Origin: Omnitrophica WOR_2 bacterium RIFCSPHIGHO2_02_FULL_52_10
GTDB lineage: Bacteria > Omnitrophota > Gorgyraeia > Zapsychrales > Zapsychraceae
NCBI GenBank assembly: GCA_001805655.1
Contig: MHGR01000071.1
Span: 1-5,747 of the forward strand
DNA length: 5,747 nt
Direction of reading: 5' to 3'
The notes beneath the pieces were generated by a model. It did no database searches. It had not been told where the DNA came from and worked only from the letters and a program-made list of their open reading frames with translations. Shown here piece by piece: positions 1-5,606 of this stretch. Numbering within the stretch: position 1 is the first letter of the stretch; every line of letters begins with the position of its first letter. A program made the position numbers and the translations under genes.

Positions 1-17
1 TCGGGCCTCTTGGCCAT
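1..17 (-). CDS. 5' end of an unidentified gene leaving the window (starts MAKRP)
   Basis: Only the start codon and the next few codons are present; the rest lies beyond base 1. Read on the minus strand, the ATG at 17-15 is followed by codons for Ala-Lys-Arg-Pro. It is preceded by a near-ideal Shine-Dalgarno sequence, AAAGGAG (minus strand of 24-30), at a spacing of about 7 nt. That ribosome binding site, and the gene-free stretch upstream of it, are the whole case for a gene here. No function can be given. It is separated from the aminotransferase gene by more than 250 bp containing a palindromic repeat and a weak candidate promoter, so it probably begins a separate transcript. Confidence 0.6.
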
Positions 18-23
18 ACCCGT

Positions 24-30
24 TCTCCTT
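24..30 (-). promoter_or_regulatory. Strong ribosome binding site for the partial gene at 1-17
   Basis: The minus strand reads AAAGGAG, a close match to the anti-Shine-Dalgarno complement, ending 6-7 nt before the ATG at 17-15. It is the best ribosome binding site in the window and is what identifies the partial gene. Confidence 0.65.
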
Positions 31-59
31 TAAAACCCGCTCCTTGAGGAAAGGGGTGG

Positions 60-88
60 TTCATAACAATTACTACACTAAAACGCAA
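60..88 (-). promoter_or_regulatory. Weak candidate sigma-70-type promoter for the partial gene at 1-17
   Basis: On the minus strand TTGCGT (83-88) and TATGAA (60-65) are separated by exactly 17 bp. The first matches the -35 consensus at 3 of 6 positions and the second matches the -10 consensus at 4 of 6. Transcription would start near 53 and give a leader of about 36 nt that includes the strong ribosome binding site. The spacing and position are right, but the matches are weak and the region is AT-rich, so chance is a real alternative. Confidence 0.25.
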
Positions 89-99
89 ATTTCTGACGT

Positions 100-180
100 C
101 CCTCCCCCTTCATGGGAGGATAGGTGGGGGTGAACACGCTGAACTTCACCCTCCCCTAACCCCTCCCATCCAGGGAGGGG
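100..180. repeat. Compound palindromic intergenic repeat (REP/MITE-like)
   Basis: Two GC-rich arms, 100-134 and 145-180, are imperfect inverted copies of each other around a 10-nt centre (135-144). The innermost bases GGTGAA and TTCACC pair perfectly, and roughly three quarters of the remaining positions match once small gaps are allowed. Each arm also folds on itself. In the right arm CCCCTCCC (160-167) pairs with GGGAGGGG (173-180) across a 5-nt loop. In the left arm CCTCCC (101-106) pairs with GGGAGG (114-119). Short C/G-rich double palindromes of this type are common as dispersed intergenic repeats in bacterial genomes and are usually mobilised in trans. No transposase or coding potential is present. 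It could also shield the 3' end of the upstream mRNA, but no T-tract follows on either strand, so it is not a canonical terminator. Confidence 0.8.
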
Positions 181-272
181 AATCAATAATTTATGTTATG
201 GTGTACTACATTATCAGGAATGGACGCGGAATTCAACAGGTTTGGGCGTGACCCGCCGGCCTTCCTCCGGTT

Positions 273-1451
273 TTATTTTAGGCGGTTGGTAATCCTGCGG
301 ACCCCCTCCTGAAAAACATCCTCCCTCGGCAAAAGGCAAACCACGACATACGTTTCAAAATCAAAATCGAAAAAATAGCCGGGGTGGACAAAAACATGGT
401 CCTCCAGGAGGAATTTCAGGGCCCACTGCTCATCGCTGAAGGCATCGAGGACCTTCAGGACAGCATACCACCCGCCCTCCGCATCCAATAACTGGCAGCC
501 CTCGGTCATGTCCGCATAAGATTTAAGGACGCGGCGGTTGTTCCGGATGCGCTTCAGAATTTCGTCCTGGAATTTCCTTTTATACTTCATCCATCCCAAA
601 AACGCGTTCTGCGCCGGCGTGTTGACCGAAAGATACGTATCGGCGATCACTTCCAGGCGCGCGCCAGCCTGCTCCACGAGATCCTGCGGCCCGTTGACCA
701 CGATCCACGACAGCTTCATTTGCGGCAAGCCCAGGGTCTTGGATATCCCGCCCAGGACAAAGGTCAGCACTTCCTTATTATCCACAAGGCTGGCGTACTG
801 TTTGTCTTCGGCAAACGTAAAATCAAAAAATACTTCATCGCAGATGACGGCGATATTGTTCGCCCGGCAAACGGCGTTGATCCCCTCCCGTTCCTCCGGC
901 TTGATGAACGTCCCCGTGGGGTTGTTGGGGTTGACTAAAACCAATGCCTTCGTGCCGGCGCCGACCTTGTCGGTGATGCTGTCAAAATCAATCGCCCAAT
1001 GCCGGTCGCCGGCCAGGGAATATGTCTCCATCTGGACATCATTGATGTCCCCCAGATAGGAAAACAAGGGATAACTGGGGACCGGGAAAAATACCTTCTC
1101 GCCGGGATCGACCAAAAGGCGCATCAGAAAGGAATACGCCTCGGACGTGCTGGCCGTGAGAAAAATCCGGTCCGCCGGCACGTCATACCCTTTCTCCAGA
1201 TAATAGCGGCGGATGGCCTCGCGCGCCAACACGCTCCCGCGGGGCAGCGGAACGTATTTTAAATTCTCCTCCAGGGCCAGGGCCTGGAGGATTTCATTGC
1301 CCGGATAAGCAAACCCGCAATTCGTCGGATTGGATTCGGTCAAATCCAGGACAGTGACATTTTGGTCCCGCAACCGTTTTAACTCGACGCTCAGCGTGTT
1401 AGGCTCCAGCGACCAATTGGTGCGTTGGGCGAACGGCAAAGATTTTTTCAT
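273..1451 (-). CDS. Pyridoxal-phosphate-dependent aminotransferase, class I/II, atypical active site
   Basis: Cytoplasmic fold-type I PLP enzyme of 392 residues, the usual length for the family, with no signal peptide. Visible motifs: TESNPT (38-43) near the N-terminus, TASTSEAY (99-106) for the cofactor phosphate, NPNNPTG (174-180) with N177 at the cofactor-binding Asn, D205 pairing with the pyridine nitrogen, and SK at 237-238 with K238 as Schiff-base lysine. Three classical positions differ. The Tyr three residues after the Asp is F208. The phosphate-binding Arg eight residues after the lysine is K246. The C-terminal Arg that binds the substrate alpha-carboxylate (usually in a YLR-S pattern) appears to be V370 in TYVVVC. 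The substrate cannot be inferred, and a lyase or decarboxylase-type activity is possible. It is last in the gene cluster, 20 bp after the coiled-coil gene. The ATG follows a GGGG stretch that may serve as a weak ribosome binding site. Confidence 0.93.
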   Translation of the reverse strand: MKKSLPFAQRTNWSLEPNTLSVELKRLRDQNVTVLDLTESNPTNCGFAYPGNEILQALALEENLKYVPLPRGSVLAREAIRRYYLEKGYDVPADRIFLTASTSEAYSFLMRLLVDPGEKVFFPVPSYPLFSYLGDINDVQMETYSLAGDRHWAIDFDSITDKVGAGTKALVLVNPNNPTGTFIKPEEREGINAVCRANNIAVICDEVFFDFTFAEDKQYASLVDNKEVLTFVLGGISKTLGLPQMKLSWIVVNGPQDLVEQAGARLEVIADTYLSVNTPAQNAFLGWMKYKRKFQDEILKRIRNNRRVLKSYADMTEGCQLLDAEGGWYAVLKVLDAFSDEQWALKFLLEDHVFVHPGYFFDFDFETYVVVCLLPREDVFQEGVRRITNRLK

Positions 1452-1471
1452 GACTACCCCAAGGGCTGGAC

Positions 1472-2152
1472 CTATTCCAATTCCCGCGGTTTCCCGGAAA
1501 TCCGTTCCAGCTCCTTCTCCTTTTCCTTCAACAATTTCGCCACGCGGTCATATTCGGATTTGGCGATCCAGTTCACGTCTTCTTTCTTTTTCTGCAATTC
1601 GGTATTTTCCTGCTTCAACCGCGCGTTCTCCAGGCGCTGGCTTTCCATTCTCGCTTTTAACCGGGCGTTCTCGCTTTCCATGCCGCGCCGCTGCTCGTTC
1701 AGAGCATCATTGTTCCGCTTGAGCTCTTTCACTTCATGCTCAAACCGCAGATTGGCGGCATGTTCGCCGGAAAAAAGCTCCTGGAGCTTCAGGAGTTCCT
1801 GTTTGACCTGCAGGAACTCGCTTCCCTTTTTCTCGATGGCGCTTTGCTCTTTCTGGTGCCACTCGCGCTCCTGAGAAAGCTTTTCCTGGAGCTTCTTGAC
1901 CTTGGCTTTTTCGACCGCCAAATCCTTTTCCTGGTCCTTGCCCGCATTCTGAAAGGACTGAATTTCCTCGCGCAGGGATTGGATATGCTTCTCGAGCCTC
2001 GCGATTTTTGCCCTAAGCTCTTCCTCCAGGGGAGTTGCCGCTTCCTGCTGCTTTTTCCTCTTTTTTTCCCTTTTGCTCTGGGCCGGAACCAAAAAGAGGA
2101 GCCCCAGCAGAATGAGAATCATGATGATGCCGCTTATCGCAATGAATGTCAT
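1472..2152 (-). CDS. Membrane-anchored coiled-coil protein of unknown function
   Basis: A 226-residue protein not assigned to a named family. Residues 4-22 form one hydrophobic segment, followed by a strongly basic stretch (27-35, KREKKRKKQ). This fits a signal anchor with the bulk of the protein on the cytoplasmic side by the positive-inside rule. From about 42 to 218 the sequence is almost entirely Lys, Glu, Gln, Arg and Leu with heptad spacing, a long coiled coil. ENARLK occurs twice, at 161-166 and 175-180, exactly two heptads apart. There are no cysteines or catalytic motifs. It lies 27 bp after the GT-C/TPR gene and 20 bp before the aminotransferase, so it is probably cotranscribed. AAAGGGA lies very close to the ATG, a short spacing; an in-frame stop just upstream rules out a much longer N-terminus. 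A structural or scaffolding role is inference. Low-complexity composition makes homology calls unreliable. Confidence 0.8.
   Translation of the reverse strand: MTFIAISGIIMILILLGLLFLVPAQSKREKKRKKQQEAATPLEEELRAKIARLEKHIQSLREEIQSFQNAGKDQEKDLAVEKAKVKKLQEKLSQEREWHQKEQSAIEKKGSEFLQVKQELLKLQELFSGEHAANLRFEHEVKELKRNNDALNEQRRGMESENARLKARMESQRLENARLKQENTELQKKKEDVNWIAKSEYDRVAKLLKEKEKELERISGKPRELE
1615..1672 (-). repeat. Tandem 42-bp (two-heptad) duplication inside the coiled-coil gene
   Basis: The plus strand at 1616-1630 (CAACCGCGCGTTCTC) and 1658-1672 (TAACCGGGCGTTCTC) match at 13 of 15 bases with a period of 42 bp. They encode the two ENARLK segments of the coiled coil. The 42-bp spacing is exactly two heptads, so the reading frame and coiled-coil register are kept. 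It may be a small internal duplication or simply convergent heptad codons. Confidence 0.45.
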
Positions 2153-2179
2153 ATTCCCTTTATATACACCCGCAATGGA

Positions 2180-3991
2180 TTATAAACCATCCCGCATTTT
2201 TAAGAAATCGATTAAATTTTGCCGGGCCGAGGCGGAGGCGCTGTCCTTCTCGGTGATGGTCCTCAACAATTTTTCCGCCTTGTCATAATTGCCGATTTGC
2301 CGGTAACAAATGGCCAGGCTGTTGGCGGCCATGAGATTATCCCCGTTCAAGGCGAATGCGCGCTCGAAATGCGCAATCGCGCCGCCGATATCCCCCTGCT
2401 TGAGATACGCCAGCCCCAGGGAATAATTGATGGTACTATCCTCCGGGGCCAGGTTCAGCGCCTTGCGGAAGTGGTCAACCGCCTGATCCATTTCCCCCAG
2501 GACGTCATAACAGAAGCCGATGAGGTAATGGATCTCGGTTATAAACCGCAAATAAAAACCCGCGACTTTCTCGTTCTTTATCTTCTCGACATAACCCTCC
2601 ATGATCGCGAGGGCCTTCCGGGACTCCTCAAGGGCATCTTCATACCGTCCCGCTTGGGCATAGGCCTTCGCCAAATGCAGCCGGACCCGGCCGAAACCCG
2701 GCTCATAACGCAGCGTGCGCTCGAACAAAGGGATTTCGCCCCTCCAGAATGTATTTTGATAAACCGTCAGGGTAACACACAGGACCGTAATGACAGTGAA
2801 GGCCCTGTAGACAAAGCCGGGGTTCCGGCCGCCCCGGCGCGGTAAAGCCCAATGCTGCACGGCCGCCGACATGAATAAAAACATGCCGATGACCGGGAAA
2901 TAAAGAAAATGTTCCGCGGTCAGGACCGTGGAAAACTCATTCACCAGCGGGACGATGTTCAGCGTCGGCAAAAGCGCAACGCAGTACCAGGCCAAGCCGA
3001 ACAGCATCCAGCGCTTTTGGGGCCGCGGCGTGACGGCCATGAGCCCCGCCGCGGCGATGCCGACGGCTATTGACATCAGCAAGGGCCAGAGATAGGGAAG
3101 CAGGATGTCCTGGCTGCGGTAATAATGCAGATCGTGCGGAAAAACGATGAGTTTAAAATACGTCAGCAGGGTCCGGGGAATGGCCAGCAGCCGCAACCCC
3201 AGCTCCGCCTGGCTGCCTGGAACCGGCGTCAGGGCAAAACCGAACAATAGTTTGCGCAGAAGAAAATATCCGGCCAGGACGATAAAAAAACCGGCGCAGT
3301 AAAGCCCGTATTTGCGAACCGCCTGCGTGAACCGCCCGCCGGAAAAACACGCTTCATAAGCCATAATCAACAACGGCAGAACCACCGACTGCTCTTTGGC
3401 CAGCAAAGCCAGAAAAAAAACCGCCAGCGCGGCCGCATAAAGGCCGGGTTTGGCCTTCCCGCCCTCTCCGTGCAGGGACGAAAGATACAAATTGAAACTG
3501 GCCAAACATAAGAACGCGAACACGAGGTTTGAAATCCCCGAGATGCAGGCCACGGCCTCGCTTTGGACCGGATGAACCAGGAACAACACCGCCGCCGCCA
3601 GGGACAAACCCCTGCCCCCGCCGGTGACTTTCCACAGCAGCTGATACACCAAATAGCCGTTGATGATGTGCAGCAGCACGTTGAACAGATGAAAGCCGTG
3701 GGGGTTGGCGCCCATGACCCTGTAAAGTATTCTGTTCACGACTTCCAAAAGCGGCCTATAGTATTGATTGACGAGCGGCGAAGCGCTCATCGGAACGGAC
3801 GTCTGCTCAAACAGACTTTTTGGGTCAAGGTCGGCGATATAGGGATTTTGTTGGATGAAGGCGACGTCGTCGTGGACAAAGGGGTGGTTCACCGCATTGG
3901 CAAAGGCCAGAAGGCCAATGGCCGTGAGGAGAATGAAGACCTGAAAGCGGTTCAGGGATGCCAACCACCTTGTCATATTGGATAATGCCAC
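2180..3991 (-). CDS. Multispanning GT-C/TMTC-like membrane protein with C-terminal TPR repeats
   Basis: A 603-residue protein with about ten hydrophobic segments up to residue 410, then a soluble TPR region. Motifs follow the GT-C glycosyltransferase layout seen in TMTC/PMT-type proteins. The first loop after TM1 carries FVHDD (38-42) with the paired acids typical of the active site. YRPL is at 78-81, HLFNVLLH at 101-108, HP with E145 at 140-145, AKE at 198-200, and AEHFLYFPVIG at 359-369. Residues about 433-463, 486-516, 520-550 and 554-587 are helical TPR units. A lipid-linked sugar donor and transfer to a protein or glycan across the inner membrane are inferred; donor and target are unknown. 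The longest start is GTG (3989-3991) without a clear ribosome binding site. ATG at 3974-3976 (Met6), with GGTGG about 12 nt upstream, is an alternative. It lies 18 bp after the Hpt gene. Confidence 0.85.
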   Translation of the reverse strand: MALSNMTRWLASLNRFQVFILLTAIGLLAFANAVNHPFVHDDVAFIQQNPYIADLDPKSLFEQTSVPMSASPLVNQYYRPLLEVVNRILYRVMGANPHGFHLFNVLLHIINGYLVYQLLWKVTGGGRGLSLAAAVLFLVHPVQSEAVACISGISNLVFAFLCLASFNLYLSSLHGEGGKAKPGLYAAALAVFFLALLAKEQSVVLPLLIMAYEACFSGGRFTQAVRKYGLYCAGFFIVLAGYFLLRKLLFGFALTPVPGSQAELGLRLLAIPRTLLTYFKLIVFPHDLHYYRSQDILLPYLWPLLMSIAVGIAAAGLMAVTPRPQKRWMLFGLAWYCVALLPTLNIVPLVNEFSTVLTAEHFLYFPVIGMFLFMSAAVQHWALPRRGGRNPGFVYRAFTVITVLCVTLTVYQNTFWRGEIPLFERTLRYEPGFGRVRLHLAKAYAQAGRYEDALEESRKALAIMEGYVEKIKNEKVAGFYLRFITEIHYLIGFCYDVLGEMDQAVDHFRKALNLAPEDSTINYSLGLAYLKQGDIGGAIAHFERAFALNGDNLMAANSLAICYRQIGNYDKAEKLLRTITEKDSASASARQNLIDFLKMRDGL

Positions 3992-4009
3992 CGTAAGGAT
4001 GAACAGAAG

Positions 4010-4360
4010 TTATTGAAGCTGCCCGCGGATTTCGCCGATATAGGTGACCAGCTGCTCAAATTCGCGGTCGATATCGCTGAGGTATTTTTCTTTACCGCTG
4101 AGGTCGCAGTTTCTCCCCTTCTTCTCAAGCTCCATGAACAGCTGCCTCAGGGAGCCGGCGGAAATATTCCCGCAGGACCCTTTGAGAAAATGGGCCACAT
4201 GCTCGACCGTCGAAGCGTCATTCTTGTTAAACGCGCTCTCAAGCTCCTTGCGCTTTTCCTCGAAGTCGCGGACAAAAATGTCCAGCAGCTCAAGAAGCAG
4301 TTCTTTGTCGTTCTGGACGCGCTCCATAAAATCGTTCAAGTCTAAAATCTTATCACTCAT
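4010..4360 (-). CDS. Single-domain Hpt histidine phosphotransfer protein
   Basis: This 116-residue protein is essentially one Hpt domain, a four-helix bundle that passes phosphoryl groups between receiver domains in multistep phosphorelays. The signature EHVAHFLKGSCGNISA occupies 53-68. H57 is the predicted phosphorylated histidine, and K60, G61, G64 and N65 match the conserved AHxLKGxxxNxGA pattern. Helices flanking it (8-44 and 69-111) are strongly amphipathic and charged. No kinase, receiver or effector domain is fused to it, and none is encoded in the window, so its partners lie elsewhere. There is no signal peptide and the protein should be cytoplasmic. The ATG at 4360 is supported by AAAGGGA about 8 nt upstream. 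It is the first gene of a tightly spaced run (18, 27 and 20 bp gaps) and may link phosphorelay input to those genes, though that is inference. Confidence 0.9.
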   Translation of the reverse strand: MSDKILDLNDFMERVQNDKELLLELLDIFVRDFEEKRKELESAFNKNDASTVEHVAHFLKGSCGNISAGSLRQLFMELEKKGRNCDLSGKEKYLSDIDREFEQLVTYIGEIRGQLQ

Positions 4361-4365
4361 GATGT

Positions 4366-4372
4366 GTCCCTT
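4366..4372 (-). promoter_or_regulatory. Ribosome binding site of the Hpt gene
   Basis: The minus strand reads AAAGGGA, a good Shine-Dalgarno match ending a few bases before the Hpt ATG at 4358-4360. It fixes the start over any internal alternative. Confidence 0.55.
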
Positions 4373-4410
4373 TCTCGCGGGGGCTGGCCTGGTTGGAATA
4401 AAAAATAACG

Positions 4411-4710
4411 TTAGTCCTTTAACTTAGGAATCCTCAGGTTAATCAGGATCGCCGCTAAATTGAACAGCGTTATGATCACGGTCAGGGAAACCATGCACAC
4501 CGCCAGGATGGATTCCCATCTCCGCTCAAAATCAATCCCCATGATCTCACTGCCGACATACTGGATGATAACCAGCGCAAACAAGACGGTTGAGCCGGCG
4601 ACCAGAAAAATGAACAGAGAAAACAGCAGGGAAATCAAAACGACATAAACGTGGTAGAGAACAAGATTGCCTTTGGAAATCTTGCTGGCAGCAATCCCGA
4701 TGCGTTTCAT
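4411..4710 (-). CDS. Small membrane protein, two hydrophobic regions, unknown function
   Basis: A 99-residue protein I do not assign to a named family. After a short basic N-terminus (MKRIGIAASKISKGN) there is a hydrophobic stretch at 19-51. At about 33 residues this is long enough for one long helix or a tight helical hairpin. A polar charged linker (52-66, with EIMGIDFERRWE) leads to a second hydrophobic helix at 67-91 and a basic tail (RIPKLKD). It has no cysteine pair, catalytic motif or lipobox. The linker tryptophan and charges could be an interaction site. No clear Shine-Dalgarno is visible; GGAC about 7 nt before the ATG is weak. It sits 77 bp after the M48 protease gene and 50 bp before the Hpt gene, so cotranscription with either is plausible but not shown. 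The consistent minus-strand context, sensible topology and lack of a better overlapping frame support it as real. Confidence 0.75.
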   Translation of the reverse strand: MKRIGIAASKISKGNLVLYHVYVVLISLLFSLFIFLVAGSTVLFALVIIQYVGSEIMGIDFERRWESILAVCMVSLTVIITLFNLAAILINLRIPKLKD

Positions 4711-4750
4711 ATTAAGTCCATTCTATCACCAATAACCTGTTGCACTTTAA

Positions 4751-4774
4751 ATTTTGCCGAAATTTATTTTGCCG
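4751..4774. repeat. Short direct repeat in the gap after the M48 protease gene
   Basis: ATTTTGCCG occurs at 4751-4759 and again at 4766-4774, a perfect 9-bp direct repeat with a 15-bp period (CGGCAAAAT on the coding strand). It lies in the 77-bp gap upstream of the small membrane protein gene. It could be a paired binding site or a slippage product. The 15-bp period is not a whole number of helical turns, which argues mildly against cooperative same-face binding. Confidence 0.4.
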
Positions 4775-4787
4775 CGCCCGTTTTTGC

Positions 4788-5606
4788 TCACCGCTTGCTC
4801 AAAGATTCCGTTTCCTTTTTAGCTTCTTTGATGCGGTCCGTCAAATACGGATGGCTTCTCAACATCAGCGGCGCCCCGCCCTCTTGCGACTCCCGCGCGA
4901 GCTCCTCAAGACTTTCCACGCCGGCATGGGGGTCATATCCGGCCAGCCGCAGATATTTTATGCCCAAGCGGTCCGCTTCGTACTCATCCTTACGGCCGTA
5001 AGCGGAGAAAACGATATTCATGACCATGTTCGAGCTCAGCGAGGCAACCTCCTGGGCCTGCTGCCCCCCCAGCTGCCCGAGGACGATACTGCTGATCAGG
5101 TTATATCCCATGGCCGCCTGAAATTTTTTAATGGTATGCCGGGCGGCGCAATGGCCGATCTCGTGGGCCAGTACAAACGCAATCTGGCCTTCCGTTTCCA
5201 GCTTATCGATGAGCTTTGAGAATATATAAATACGCCCTCCAGGGACCGTGAACGCATTAAGCTCATCCTCTTCCACAACGAAAAACTGATAGGTATAATC
5301 CTGGCGATCGGAAACCTGCGCCAGCCTCCGGCCGATGCGGTTAATCAATTCAATTTGCTTTGTGTTGGTTGAGGTCTTGTACTGCTGGTCCAGCTGCCTG
5401 TGAATGTCATTCCCCAAGGCGACCTCTTCGGGGGTTGAAATAAGAATGAGCTCGCTGCGGCCGGTGGCCGGATTATATTCCCCCAGAGACGCGCATCCGG
5501 TGATGAGCAATAAAGATATGAAAATCAAAAGCGACAGGCCAAAGGCCGAATGACGGTTAGTTCTCCTGTAACGGTCTTCTGCCATTGTTCTTCTGTCCGC
5601 ATTCAT
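4788..5606 (-). CDS. M48-family zinc metalloprotease lipoprotein
   Basis: A 272-residue envelope peptidase related to the LoiP/BepA group of M48 proteases, which degrade or handle misfolded envelope proteins. A signal segment (about 21-37) ends in the lipobox LITGC, with C38 as the lipidated residue. The next residue is Ala, not the Asp inner-membrane retention signal, so outer-membrane anchoring facing the periplasm is expected. NPATGRSELILIS (45-57) is typical just after the anchor. Zinc ligands are H148 and H152 of HEIGH (148-152), with E208 of DEYEAD (207-212) as the third; E149 is the catalytic base. NAFTVPGGRIYIF (117-129) and SHPYLTDRI (251-259) are family-typical. It lacks the C-terminal TPR region of BepA. 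The ATG overlaps the upstream stop as ATGA, favouring 5606; Met8 is the alternative and would shorten an unusually long charged n-region. Confidence 0.95.
   Translation of the reverse strand: MNADRRTMAEDRYRRTNRHSAFGLSLLIFISLLLITGCASLGEYNPATGRSELILISTPEEVALGNDIHRQLDQQYKTSTNTKQIELINRIGRRLAQVSDRQDYTYQFFVVEEDELNAFTVPGGRIYIFSKLIDKLETEGQIAFVLAHEIGHCAARHTIKKFQAAMGYNLISSIVLGQLGGQQAQEVASLSSNMVMNIVFSAYGRKDEYEADRLGIKYLRLAGYDPHAGVESLEELARESQEGGAPLMLRSHPYLTDRIKEAKKETESLSKR

Larger units (their letters stand above)
18..272. other. Intergenic region between the aminotransferase and the next minus-strand gene
   Basis: No plausible coding region was found in these 255 bases. They hold the palindromic repeat (100-180), a weak candidate promoter (60-88) and the ribosome binding site at 24-30. 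Just after the aminotransferase stop, at 240-270, only very short stems can form on the minus strand, such as GGCG pairing with CGCC, and no T-run follows. No convincing intrinsic terminator was seen. The flanks of the repeat are AT-rich, in sharp contrast to the C/G-rich element itself. Confidence 0.7.

Noticed and set aside
100..180. CRISPR repeat or intrinsic terminator reading of the palindromic element
   Set aside because: There is one inverted pair, not a series of direct repeats with spacers, and neither strand has a U-tract after the stem.
240..272. Possible intrinsic terminator after the aminotransferase
   Set aside because: Only 4-bp stems (GGCG with CGCC, or CCGG with CCGG) can form and no T-run follows on the minus strand.
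538..1059. Open frame of 173 codons on the plus strand
   Set aside because: It lies entirely opposite the aminotransferase, whose motifs are unmistakable. Its own translation is rich in Ser, Arg and Thr with no domain pattern, as expected of an antisense shadow.
1425..2185. Two long plus-strand open frames (1425-1874 and 1736-2185)
   Set aside because: They are opposite the coiled-coil gene. Their runs of Phe, Ser and Leu are what Glu/Lys-rich heptad codons give when read in reverse, so apparent hydrophobic segments there are artefacts.
2219..2845. Open frame of 208 codons on the plus strand
   Set aside because: It is antisense to the TPR region. No motif or ribosome binding site supports it, and the minus-strand frame has clear TPR periodicity.
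4406..4413. Perfect 8-bp palindrome TAACGTTA at the stop of the small membrane protein gene
   Set aside because: It is short, AT-rich and includes the stop codon. Chance is sufficient, and no second copy was noticed nearby.
4013..4427. Plus-strand frames opposite the Hpt gene
   Set aside because: The minus strand encodes a complete Hpt signature with a good ribosome binding site; the plus-strand frames show no recognisable domain.
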